From Clitoria ternatea (Eukaryota; Streptophyta; Magnoliopsida; Fabales; Fabaceae), in assembly GCA_037962975.1 (NCBI GenBank), contig CM075669.1:113848501-113912500 (forward strand): DNA of 64,000 nucleotides, read 5' to 3'. Numbering within the stretch: position 1 is the stretch's first letter; every line of letters starts with the position of its first letter. Position numbers and translations under genes: made by a program. The notes under the pieces were generated by a model. The model ran no database searches. It was not told the origin of the DNA and worked only from the letters and a program-made list of their open reading frames with translations. Below, one piece after another: positions 47,356-58,641 of the stretch.

Positions 47356-49452
47356 ATTATCAGAACTTATGCAGGGAAACGTAAATTCTCCCAACCCAAC
47401 ACACAAAATCTCATTCTAACCAATCTAATCACAACCAACACATCATACACATCACATAAGGCATATAAAACTTGCTCTAACCATTCATACTCAGAAATTC
47501 TCATTCCAACTCATCAATCACTCTTACTTATTTAATCTATGAGGGGAAGATTTTAACTACACCCCACATCACTCCCTCATTCATTTTTCCACACAATCTC
47601 TTCAAAACAATCCTCTACAATTTATGTAGTTTATCCATTTATAGATTTTCACCATCATCTAATTTATATCCAACCAAGGGACCATCAAACACTTATCATT
47701 AACATCATATAAATACATACATTTTCATAACAATCAACATAAGCCAAGCCATTATTCATCACTTCAGCAACTCAATCATATAAGACATTCATGGCAAGGC
47801 ATTGCATGAGTTCAACATATACATAATTAGCAATTAATTCACTCATGCGATTTGAAATGTAAACTCCTCTCCTACCTCGGGAGAAGAACCGCCACGCAAT
47901 TACATTGATCATTCCGCATCATCGTCTGGAATACAATCCTATCAACAAATACACATACACATGTAATCAATAAACCATCACAAGGCATCATATCTCTTAA
48001 CTTATTATCAAGTCCTAGACTCGTCTAAACCCCAAATTCATATGCTTCTGTTAGGCTTCGGGAATTCCTTTCCCAAAATCAAGATTCTCTAAGTTTCAAA
48101 GGGTTAACTATACCCAACAACATAATATTACATCCCTTATCAATATAGCATCCAATCCCCATATAAGTCATCCATTTGCCATCATTCTCATCCATAAGCA
48201 ACATAAACTATCTTAGCTTCATTTAAGGCCACCAAGAATTCATAATTCCCAAGTGACATATATTATGGCCTAAGGCCTCATTCAAGACCATCAAGTACTC
48301 AACAATGGATATCATGTACTTATCCTCAAAGTTAATTCCTATAACCACATATATACTTATGTGTACTCATCTCCCAAAACTCAAGAATCAATATCAATAT
48401 TTCAAACATTCATTTCTCCATATACAATCATTCCAAAGCATCCAAAATCATCATAATCACTAACTTAGTCAAAAACCCCCAAATCATCATACTTAGGGTT
48501 TTCTCTAAAATTTTCCCAACAACACCCAATATCCACCATTTTCCAAGAACCCTCATAAACCCAATAACCTTATCCCTATATACTCACAAAACCTTAATCA
48601 AAACCACTCTTCAAATATTCAAGCCTAGGGTTTCCATATTTTCATTAACATGAAATGTTTCTAATCACTACTTTTTAACCCAAATAACATAACAATCATC
48701 AATGGAATATCATAGAGGCAAGAAACCTTGCCACATCTCCTAGCCCAATATCAAATACGAAAATGAAGAGATGAGGAGGGAAGACCATCAAACATTTGCT
48801 CCAATGTCACTTTCATGCTCCATGAATCCAAGCTTAGCTCTTGATTTTAGCAAGAAATAGAAGGAGAAGGAGTGGGGAACGGTTTTGGGATGAGGAGAAG
48901 ATGAAGAAGAAGAAAAATAAATAGTGAATAAAGGGAGAGAGTACCCCCCAGTGATAGAGGGAAAGAGAGAGGAATTTGGTGTAAATTGGGTATTACCCAA
49001 TGGGTAAAAGAGTGTACCAAGTTGCTTTTACCAATGGTTAATAATCCCTCATTGTCCAATGGATAAAAGGACCAAAAGAGAGAGGGAAAGATGCTACGGT
49101 TAAGTGGAAAGGAGGAGATGAGAATTTATATTTTCTTTTAATTCCATTTCACTCGTATTTTCCCCGTTTAATAACATATGTCGAGTCCAATTAATTATCT
49201 CCTTAGCACTAAAAATTATTCCAACTATACCGTCATAACCACAATAATTTTCTGAACATCCTAGGCCCATCAATTATTTAATTCGATCAAGTGGGTCACA
49301 CATCATCCGTTAAATCATCCGATTCCGGTAAATCTTGATTTACTGATAATTCACCTCTAATGTCTAACGAGATCCCCCATAATTATTTGACTATAAATAA
49401 TTAGTTATCATTATCCAATAAATTTATTTTCTTTAAAATCTGGGATGTTACA

Positions 49453-51814
49453 ATATACATGGACTTTGTTTCTTACTTATAAACATGAAGCATATCATGC
49501 ATGTAAGAAACTTGCCAAGATCATCCAAAATGAACAAAATTTGAAAATAGCATCCATTCAAACGGATCATGGTGGAGAATTTAAAAATCAATCTTTTGAA
49601 AAGTTCTATGAAAAATTTGGCATTGAACATAATTTTTCGGCTCTAAGAACTCCACAACAAAATGGAGTAGTTGAAAGGAAAAATTGATCTTTAGCGAAGC
49701 TTGCAAGAACTATGTTAAATGAAAGTAATATTTTAAAACATTTTTGGGCCAATGCGGTAAATACCGCTTGTCATGTTATGAACCGATGTTTGATAAAACC
49801 TATATTAAAGAAAACCCCCTATGAGCTTTATAAAGGAAGAAAACCAAATATTTCTTATTTTCATATATTTGGATGCAAATGCTTTGTTTTAAACAATCGA
49901 AAGGATAATCTCAGCAAATTCGATGCAAAATCTTATGAAGTAATATTCTTAGGTTATTCATCTACTAGTAAAGTTTATCGACTCTTTAATAAATGAACAT
50001 GTACAATTGAAGAGTCTATACATGTCAAATTTGATGAACTTAACCAAAATCCTCCGAGAAAGGAAATTGATCATCTTGTAGGTACCTTCCAAGAAATGAA
50101 CTTGGAAGATGAAGAGGGAAACAAAAATCAAGGAGAAACACCTCATAATAACCAATCTCAACAAAAGGAGTGGATCACCATAAAGAATCACCCCTTGGAT
50201 AATATCATAGGTGAAATAACAAAAGGTGTAAGTACTCGAAACGCCATTAGAAATGCATGCAATCACTTAGCTTTTGTATGACAAATAGAACCCAAAAATA
50301 TTGATGAAGCTATTATTGATGAACATTGGATGTTGGCCATACAAGAAGAATTGAATCAATTTGAAAGAAATGAAGTTTGGGAACTTGTGCCAAGACCCAA
50401 TGACCATCTAATAATAGGTACCAAATGGGTTTTTAAAAACAAGCTAGATGAAAATGGAATAATAACAAGAAATAAAGCTAGATTAGTTGCTAAGGGATAT
50501 AATCAAGAAGAGGGAATAGACTATGAAGAAACGTATGCTCCCATAGCTAGGCTAGAAGCCATAAGATTATTGTTAGCTTTTGCTTGTTGTATGGATTTTA
50601 AGCTTTATCAAATGGATGTCAAAAGTGCTTTTCTAAACAGCTATATTCAAGAAGAAATTTATGTAGATCAACCTTCCGGTTTTTAAAATCACAAATTTCC
50701 AAACCATGTTTTTAAATTAAGAAAAGCTTTATACGGTTTGAAACAAGCTCCAAGAGCTTGGTATGAAAGACTTAGCAAATTTCTTTTAGAAAATAATTTT
50801 GAAAGAGGAAAGGTTGATACTACACTGTTTATAAAACACAAAAGTAATGACATTCTTTTGGTACAAGTTTATGTTGATGACATAATATTTAGTGCTACTA
50901 ACAAAATTCTTTGTTAAGAGTTTGCCAAGATTATGCAAGATGAATTCGATATGTCTATGATGGGAGAACTCACCTTCTTCCTTAGATTACAAATCAAACA
51001 AACAAATAAAGGTACTTTCATTAGTCAAACAAAATATTGCAAAGAACTACTCAAAAGGTTCGAAATGGACAAGGAAAACGAAATAGCTACACCCATGAGT
51101 ACATCTTGCTGCTTAGACAAAGATGAGAAGGGTAAGGACGTTGAAATAACTAAATACCGAGGTATGATAGGTTCCTTACTTTACTTAACAGCTAGTAGAC
51201 CCGATATTATGTTTGTTGTATGTATGTGTGCTAGATATCAAGCATGTCCTAAAGAATCACATCTCACTATCGTAAAACAAATTTTGAAATATCTTATGGG
51301 TACTCAAAATGTTAGTTTATGGTATCCCAAAGGCGTTGAATGTATTCTTGTAGGATTTTCTGATTCTAACTTTGCTGGTTGTAAACTTGATAGAAAGAGT
51401 ACTAGTGGCACATGTCATTTACTTGGTAGTTTCCTTGTTTCTTGGCATACCAAGAAGCAAGTAAGTGTTGCTTTATCAATAGCTGAGGCAGAATATGTAG
51501 CAGCTAGCAGTTGTTGTGCTCAAATTCTTTGGATGAGACAATAACTTCTTGACTTTGGTGTTGTTTTAAACAAAGTGCCTATTAAATGTGATAACACTAG
51601 CACCATAAATATCTCCAAAAATCTGGTCATGCATTCTAGGACTAAACATATTGAGATAAGACATCATTTTATAAGAGACCATGTTTTGAAAGGAGATTGT
51701 GTTCTTGAATATGTTGAAACTTCAAAACAATTGGTGGATATTTTTACAAAGCCCCTTCTGAAAGAACAATTTATAAATATTAGAAGGGAATTAGGAATTT
51801 TGGAAATTGTTTAA
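49453..51814 (+). pseudogene. Sirevirus B integrase C-terminal half, reverse transcriptase and RNase H
   Basis: Continues the integrase after E with YTWTLFLTYKHEAYHACKKL, the second catalytic Asp in QTDHGGEF and the Glu in PQQNGVVERKN. The D,D-35-E triad was therefore complete before E arrived. Stops near 49686 and 49996 follow. RT motifs: TKWVFKNKLDENGI, YQMDVKSAFLNS, ALYGLKQAPRAWYERL and the catalytic VYVDDIIF, with stops near 50686 and 50917. The RNase H part includes DSNFAGCKLDRKSTSGTCHL, a stop at about 51544, then HSRTKHIEIRHHFIRDHV and VDIFTKPL, ending at 51814. At least five nonsense codons are present, mostly C-to-T or G-to-A type changes. Confidence 0.92.
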
Positions 51815-52374
51815 TTGATTTTTATCACATTTTCTTACTCTTTGAACATAGTTTTACAAATCTTTAGACTTAAATATTTTAACTTAACACTTTCATAAAA
51901 TTCTTACTCCTTTGACTATAATGATTTACCTTGTGAAATATGGTCAAATCTTTTCATTAAAAAGCCAATCACATTTTCAATAATCATGTGAATGCTTCTG
52001 AGTTTTTATTGAGTTCCCAGATAGCATCTACTCAATTTAAACATGTTTTTGACACAAAATAATCTCCTATGCACCACATGGATCTAAAAAACAAATGTCA
52101 AATGACCTTTGATTTTCTTGACTTTCTTGTGCAACAAGATCATTGGCAAATTGCAAAATTTTAATCCTTGTATAACCTCTCACAAAACACCCATGAGACT
52201 TTGCTTATCCAAAAGAAGGAGAAAATATCATTATGATTGCTCACATGCTTTGAATTACATTGTGATATATGTTGCATGTTTTAGAAGGAGCTTTATATGC
52301 AAATGGTATCTATCTCTATAAAATGTATCTATCATAAAGTGGTATATATTCTTAAATGTTTTTTTGATGATGCC

Positions 52375-52748
52375 AAAGGGGGAGAAAATAAATATGTACA
52401 TTCTAAGTGACATAAAGCATCTTACAAAGGGGGAGAGAATATCATGATGTTATAATGATATCTATTAAATGATTAAGGGGGAGATAACATCTAGAGATCA
52501 ACATCAATATCTATCCTTGTTGAATTACATGATTAAGGGGGAGCTTTATAATACTTCTTTACAACAAGTGATATCCAATTGCATGTGTAATTGACAAAGT
52601 GGTATTCAATTATATGTATGATATATGTATAACATACGGTATCAAATTACATGTGTAAGGGATAGTCATTTATGCCATGTGTTTGAATTGTTATGAAACT
52701 AACACCCTGAGAGATGAACATTTGTTGTCATCATCAAAAAGGGGGAGA
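52375..52748 (+). repeat. Five polypurine tracts of B
   Basis: AAAGGGGGAGA or TTAAGGGGGAG type tracts near 52375, 52426, 52474, 52531 and 52736. The last abuts the 3' LTR start at 52750 and is the functional candidate. Confidence 0.85.
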
Positions 52749-52785
52749 ATGTATTTATATGTTGATGTAGGTTTTGATAATGACA
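52725..52785 (+). promoter_or_regulatory. Polypurine tract/LTR-start inverted repeat of B
   Basis: TTGTCATCATCAAAA (52725-52739) and TTTTGATAATGACA (52772-52785) are inverted copies with the tract and the first 22 bp of the LTR between them. Confidence 0.8.
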
Positions 52786-54460
52786 TAACAAATGAAGATA
52801 TTGTGAAGCAATTAATTGTAATTGATGATGAAAAATTGATGAATATCAAGAATATATGATAAAGGATTTTAAGTGGCTTAAATCAAGAGAAAAAGGATCA
52901 TCAAAGTGCCTAAGGATCAAAGGATTAGAACCATAATTCATTAAATATCAAAAAAGGCTCAACAAAACATGGAAAAATGACAATCAGCTACAAGAATCGA
53001 TTCACACTTATAATGAATCGATTCCTACGCTATTTTGGTGCAGGAAAGTGAAAATTCAAGCAATGAATCGATTCTTTATATACCATGAATCGATTCTCTC
53101 GGTGTTGATAGCCCAGAATGTGATTTTGCCATGAATGAATCGATTCCCACTAAGGATGAATCGATTCACACGAAGAAATTGCACCCAGGATTTCATTTTT
53201 ATAAGAATGAATCGATTCCTCCCTACCTTGAATTGATTCATGCACTAAAACTTGCACAGAAACACTAAATGAATTGATTCCTTTGTGAAACAAATTGATT
53301 CATTCAGTTCAAATGGTTCTAGAACATTCAGTTAAAACATGTTACAACCTGGAATTGCAAATTGGGAGCCTCAGATCGTATTTCATGCATAATGCTCCAT
53401 TAAGCAGCAAAATCAAGTCCCATTACGCAATTTATGGATCTAATGAATTTTTTAATTTCAAAGAAGCCATGCCTTGACACTATAAATAGCAGAAGAGTTG
53501 AAGGCATTCAACACACCAAGCAGAGAAGCAATTCCCTTTGTTCTTTCTCTTTCTTTCCTGCGTAACTTTCTTTTTTCTTTGCTAAAAGCTTACTGTTGTT
53601 ATCAATTGGCAAATTACTTTGAGAGTGTGAGCAAAATTATTTTAAAGAGCAAAATTTGCATATTATTTCTTGAAAGAGAAATTATTTTTTCTGAGTGAGC
53701 TAAAATTTTCCTATCCTCTCTTTGAGAGTTATCATTTGGTGAAAGCTTTAATTTGTATATCCACTCTATTGGAGAATTACTCTTGTATTCTAAACACCAA
53801 AATTTCTAGAGTTTGTGGGTTGGGTTTCAACCTTGTAAATTGTGAGATTGAGAGATTGGGTGGGGTGCCCTTGTACTTGTGGGAATTGGGTTCTTGAGTG
53901 TGGGACACTAGGAAGCCGCGATTGCTCAAAGTTGTATCTCTAATCTCCAATAGTGGAAATCCTCTAAGTGGGTTGCTTAGAGGTGAGACGTACACCGGTG
54001 TGGTGGAACTCGTATATATCGGTTTGCAAATCTCTCTTCCCTAAACTCTTTTAATTTGTGCTCTTAACTTGTTTGCTTAATTTATTGTGTTCATAACTTG
54101 ATTAATTAACTCTTTCATTATTGCTAATCAAAATCAGTGCATATTCTATTAAGTTGTTAATTATTTAGAATAACTATTTTAAGTAATATTCTTGAATTAT
54201 TCTTTCTAAGTACCAAAAATAGTGTTATGATTAATTTGTTACTATTACTTGAATATTACTTTATCTCTTAAGTGAACTTATTTGTTATATACCTATTGCT
54301 TATCAATTTACCTTGTGCATAAATTATTATCATTTATGATTAAATTTATTATCTTTGTTAAGCATAATTATTAAAGAATCAATTTCAAAAGCATTCCAAG
54401 TAAAATTTTTAATACTCAATTTACCCCCCTTCTTGAGTAATTGAGGCCACTTGGTTAACA
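52750..54460 (+). repeat. 3' LTR of Sirevirus B
   Basis: 1711 bp, TGTATTTATATGTTGATG to GGTTAACA. Palindrome array about 52993-53304; TATA box 53481-53489. Flank AAGTT at 54461-54465. Confidence 0.93.
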
Positions 54461-56975
54461 AAGTTCTCATTCACCAGGAGGTACGTAAGGAGTTCAAATT
54501 CTTAATCAAAAGTTTACCTGTTGTATTCTCAATTTTTACTTCACCTTATTTTAACTGTGAATTGTAGGTTTATATTCGGGGAGGAGCGAGGACAGTTCCC
54601 CGGAGAGAAATATACCTTCATTGATCAGGAGACTTGGGATGCCTTCGTTGCATCTAGGCATACCGACCAGTGGAAGGTACATTGGTATTTAGCATGATTA
54701 AATCATTCTCAATTTAAACGTAAGTCTAACACATTTTCTTTCTTGTTGCAGGATGTACGAGAGAAGGCACAACACATCAAGAAGCTGAATGACTGCCCCA
54801 CAGATTGTCGCGTAGGGGTTACCGACTATTGGAGGAGTGCATGGCCCAGGAGAAGGGCAGTCAGTGTCAGGCTAGCCAACCTGACACCGGTGTTGTGGAT
54901 CCCCCTTCCCTACCTGCACGCCATGAGAAATAGAAGCGGGCCAGGGTCAGGAAGATTGGGGAATACACTTCCTTACATGCTCAGGAGGTCGCCTCATGAA
55001 TAGTAAGTATCAGCCACATAAAGTTTTCTGATGTTTAGTTTAGATGAAACCTTAAACATTAACTTATTTGGTTTCAGGATTCCTTGGTTGAGCAATCAAC
55101 CCAAGGGTCTTTCGTTGCCCTTGGTAGGCAGGACATCTTGACCACCGCCATCAGTAGGCCAGAGCACCCAGGAAGGGTGCGTGCTATTGGTTGAGGTGTA
55201 GGTAAGTTGTAAATAACTGTATCCTTTCATTTGTTATCTATTAAACAATTATGGGCTAATCATTCACATTTCACAGGCCTCTAGAGCTATTACGGTGCTC
55301 CCGACCCTGCCCCCTCCGTTGAGCAGTTGGTGGAGCAGAAGGTTGAGTCGAGGGTGGCTGTTGTGAAGGCTGAGTATCAGCAGGAGATTACAAAGCTGCA
55401 ATAAGAGATAGCCCGATTCAAGGAGGAGATGAAGGCCTCACTCAGCCACCACCAGGAGACTACTGCACCAGCTGCCGACCCACAGGTTAGATTCCTTATA
55501 CTATTTAACTGTTCTTTGTTTGTAATTTGTTTCTTTCATTGTTGAATAACTTCTGCTTGATGTGTAAATATGTAGGTATGGAGGGTTAGCACTAAGGGGT
55601 CGTGCGCTGCAGCTGACCCTGACGATAATGGGGTCGAGCCTACGGATACCAGCCAATATGACCTATTCATTGATGGGTCGGAGGAGCCAGTTGCCACTGG
55701 CAAGGTCTACAACTTAGGCCTTGTGGTTCACCATCAGTCATTACCTGATGGTATGTCTAGGGTCCCTGTTGTGCTCGTCCTCGAGGAGGATGCTGCTGTG
55801 CCAGTGGCAACTGCAGAGGTGAAGACTGTCGGTCAAGCAGTGGGACACTTTCTTATGTGGCCCAACAGACTCCTGTCGGTTGCTCCTATACAGGTATAAA
55901 CCTAAAACACTAACTGATTTTGTTATATTGTCAATTATGTTCCAAACTATGATGGTTATCAATTGTTCAATAGAAACCGGCATTGAAGAAGCCAGACCCC
56001 GTCGATGATCCGATCCGGATGCTATGGCAGATCAGGGCTGAGCTAGGAGAGGACGTTCTTGAGGTCCCATAGCGGCCACTGGTGTTCGGCTATCCATGTT
56101 CGCTACCGATTTACATTACACGGAGTGACATGTGTGAAATTATGATAGGGTCGACGATGCTGAACATCTCCATCATTCAGCTGTGGAAGCTGTAAGTATA
56201 TCATTTTATGTCCAATTTTTTCATTATACAAGTTATTTGTCGCTAACCATGTCTTAACTTGTTTAGTTTTCTACATAAAATCTGAGTGGACTTGGGTTTT
56301 GATGGAACTTATGGTTTCTTAGATCCCTCTTTCATACAGAGGAAAGGAAATAGTAAGGAGGACACCCAGGCATACATCCAGAATTGGATGTTTGAGTCTA
56401 GGAAGGGTGTATACCTGGCCCCGTATTATAAGGGGTAAGATTTTATTCCATAATTATTGTCCATTAATTTTTGCATTTTGAAGTCTTACTTATCATGGTA
56501 ACTACAACGCTCATTGGACGCTTTTGGTGATATGTCCCCGGGCTTATGTTGCTCTATACTTTGATTCTGTGCATGGGACAGTTCCACAAGACCTGAAAAA
56601 TATAGTAGACAGGTAAGTTAATCCCTAAAAAATAAGTACAAATTCGATTACATCATTTTTGGTCTTATACGATTCTAACTTGTGTTTTATTTGACGTAGG
56701 GCGGTGGTTGGATACAGTCAACTGCTTGGAAGTAAGTCCAACGGAAGAAAACTTACGTGGGTGCACCCAAAAGTAAGTTAATCAAATTCATTCAAATTTT
56801 TAATATATTTTTAAGTTATGAATTCACTTATTCTATATTTTATGTCCATTGTAGGCAGGAGGGTAGCTTCAAGTGTGGCTATTACATCATGCACACCATG
56901 CTGACCATCGTCCAACAACATTTAGTAGATGGATGGACAGATGTAGGATTTTTATTCTCTTATATATGTATCTAG
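54461..56975 (+). pseudogene. TNPA-like/Ulp1 gene of CACTA K, 3' part
   Basis: Resumes the exon cut at 35806 (to 54480, GAG/GTACGT). Further exons have good splice sites: 54568-54676 (FIFGEERGQFPGEKYTFIDQ), 54752 to about 55012 (a one-base deletion near 54797 shifts the frame of SRRGYRLLEECMAQEK), 55078-55201 (ALGRQDILTTAISRPEHPGR) and 55277-55485 (coiled coil, one stop). The exon at 55576-55893 contains STKGSCAAADPD. From 55974 the gene resembles a Ulp1/C48 cysteine protease: HWTLLVICPRAYVALYFDSVH carries the His and Asp, and QEGSFKCGYYIMHTM carries Gln and Cys with the Q-x5-C spacing, if the last exon starts at 56855. Stops near 56071 and 56285 are in frame. It ends TAG at 56973. The role of the protease domain in transposition is not established. 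Broken. Confidence 0.82.
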
Positions 56976-57207
56976 TGTAGGATTTAGGGTTTACATTTTA
57001 TTAGGTTACATTCATTTGAATTGTATATAGTTTTATTTGTTAGGTTGTTATGAATTGATAGAAAATTAATGTTATATACATACCATTCTTTTTATATGTT
57101 ATATATTGTTGCTGGATATGCTGGCATATACTGTATATTGTGCTGGTTGTCTGATTGCAGGTTTGGGAAAAAATAAAACAGAACCCATATTAAAAAAAAC
57201 CTCATTA

Positions 57208-57605
57208 TTTAATCACGGTTATGGTAACAACCGTGATTATAGACCCTCTTTATTCACAATTTCTACCATAACTGTCATTATACATAGTCTGTAAAGGAAG
57301 TTTTATGACTACTTATATTCACAGTTTTTCTTGACAATCGTGATCATATACTCTCTTTATTCACGGTTGCTACCATAACCGTGATTATACATAGTCTGTA
57401 AATGCAAGTTTTATGAACTTGTATTCACGGTTATGATTGACAACCGTGATTAAATATGTTCTTATTTAATCACAGTTGTTATTAACCGTGATTAGATGTG
57501 ATTTATAACCACGGTTGTGAACCGTGGTTAAACGACCTCATCTACTACCACGGCTGCAACAACCACAGTTGATTAACCGTGATTAAAGGCCAATTTTAAC
57601 CGTGA
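57208..57605. repeat. 3' subterminal repeats of CACTA K
   Basis: Repeated TTTAATCACGGTT and AACCGTGATTAT units, often as facing pairs, matching those inside the 5' end. Confidence 0.9.
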
Positions 57606-57632
57606 TTATATCCACTTTTTCCACTAGTGAAT

Positions 57633-58641
57633 ATGTGCTTTTATACAAAAGTTACAAGGTGGGCTTCGGCCTATTAGACTAAGATATAAGCTAATCCACT
57701 ATCTAATATTGGAGAGAGATTTGAGGGATTGGTGGAGACCACCCCTCATATTAAGGGGGAACAAGAGCCCCTTAGCCACGAGTCTTGGGTATGAGGCCGA
57801 GCGAAGTGGCTTAGATATAAGTCGAAAAATCTTTCTCCACCTTGCTGTAGATGGGCGCCACAAGGTTAAGAGCCTTGGGATAAAAATTGGGGCTCTTCAC
57901 TCCGAGTGAAAACAAGTTGAGTTTTGATTTCCTAGGGAGGACTTCAAGCCTTGGTTTCCGAATGAAGATTCCGAGCCTAGGTTTCCGAGTGAGGACTCCG
58001 AGTAAAATGAGTTTTGGTGATGTGGCAGAAGAATGATAACCGCCATTGAGGTGGCAGGAATATGATAACCGTCATTTGCTATTACAAAGTGGTGGGGAGA
58101 TGCGCCTGCCATGATTTTGCCGTTTCTACATCCTGGGCCATTTAAGAGTGCATCGCTTGTCCAAAGTTGTCCTAAAAGCGTTACATCCATTGATTTGGGA
58201 CTCTTGGATCTCTATCATTGGATGCCATTTAAGAGTGCGTCGCTTCGTCCAAAGTTGTCCTAAAAGCGTTATATCCGTCGATTTGGGACTCTTGGATCTC
58301 TATTGTTGGATTCTGGACTATGTGGCTTCTCTTGGGGGCATTAACTCTTGGATGTATCGTGTTCGTTGTTCCTTCTTATCACTTGGCCTTCTCACTGTTA
58401 GATTAAGGAGTATGATCAAAGGGTGTTTCCCTCTTATAAATTTATTTCCTTCTTTCCTTTCAAAACTTTTAGACTTTCTGAATCTCTATTCTCCCCCAAT
58501 CTTTAGTAACTAAGAGTTCTGTCTACCCCTGCTGTGACTTCTGTTGTTGCATTTGTGCCCATAACTTTGCTAGGATCTCTTCTTGCTAGGTCAGGGCTTT
58601 TCCTTGCTTCAAGTTTTCTTTGCCTATGAGGGTTGTGTAGT
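57633..58641 (+). other. U3-like region upstream of ORF1 of element H
   Basis: No gene. TCCGAGTGA-type repeats at 57898-58010 resemble those in LTR G. An 87-bp tandem duplication follows at 58138-58311 (AAAGTTGTCCTAAAAGCGTT and beyond). TATAAAT at about 58435-58441 is a possible TATA box 200 bp before the ORF. It is probably the promoter region of a Tat/Ogre-related element, but no TG start was found. Confidence 0.5.
58138..58311. repeat. 87-bp tandem duplication
   Basis: Two near-identical units starting CCATTTAAGAGTGC(A/G)TCGCTT, differing at a few positions. Confidence 0.88.

Larger units (their letters stand above)
39937..49452 (-). mobile_element. Long LTR E (about 5.06 kb without D), TSD ATATA
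   Basis: Ends TGTAACACCCC and GGGATGTTACA form inverted termini. ATATA flanks it at 39932-39936 and 49453-49457. There is no coding domain of its own; Sirevirus D occupies 41732-46180. Read on the minus strand it starts TGTAACATCCCAGATTTT, similar to the start of F (TGTAACATCC), so both probably belong to related Ty3/gypsy families. It contains the CTCGCTTGAGCGAG array. I found no second internal copy of either end, so it is most likely a solo LTR of unusual length. A non-autonomous element with very short repeats is the alternative. Confidence 0.8.
35807..54460 (+). mobile_element. Sirevirus-type retrotransposon B with LTR E and element D nested inside
   Basis: Plus-strand copia element with two LTRs of about 1.7 kb (35807-37513 and 52750-54460) and flanks AAGTC and AAGTT as a slightly decayed 5-bp target duplication. 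Order: LTR, primer-binding site, gag, protease remnant, integrase (split at 39936/49453 by E), RT-RNase H, five polypurine tracts, LTR. Without E its length is about 9.1 kb. It has all canonical domains, unlike A, C and D, but many stops. There is no extra ORF after pol. It lies in an exon of CACTA K. Confidence 0.93.
29841..57629 (+). mobile_element. CACTA (En/Spm) transposon K with nested retrotransposons
   Basis: Terminal inverted repeats: CCCTGGTGCAAAAAGTGG at 29841-29858 and, inverted, CACTAGTGGAAAAAGTGG at 57612-57629 (15 of 18 identical). They are flanked by a 3-bp duplication, AAT. Subterminal AACCGTGATTAT repeats lie inside both ends. K carries a TNPD transposase gene and a TNPA/Ulp1-like gene on the plus strand. 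Total length is 27.8 kb. Subtracting Sirevirus B with its contents leaves about 9.1 kb, a normal size for an autonomous CACTA. The 5' terminus has lost the CACTA signature (CCCTG) and both genes are broken, so it is not autonomous now. Confidence 0.92.

Noticed and set aside
46716..47406. Minus-strand ORFs through the CTCGCTTGAGCGAG array
   Set aside because: Generated by the GC-rich palindromes (ARASER/LKRAW-like repeats); not conserved coding.
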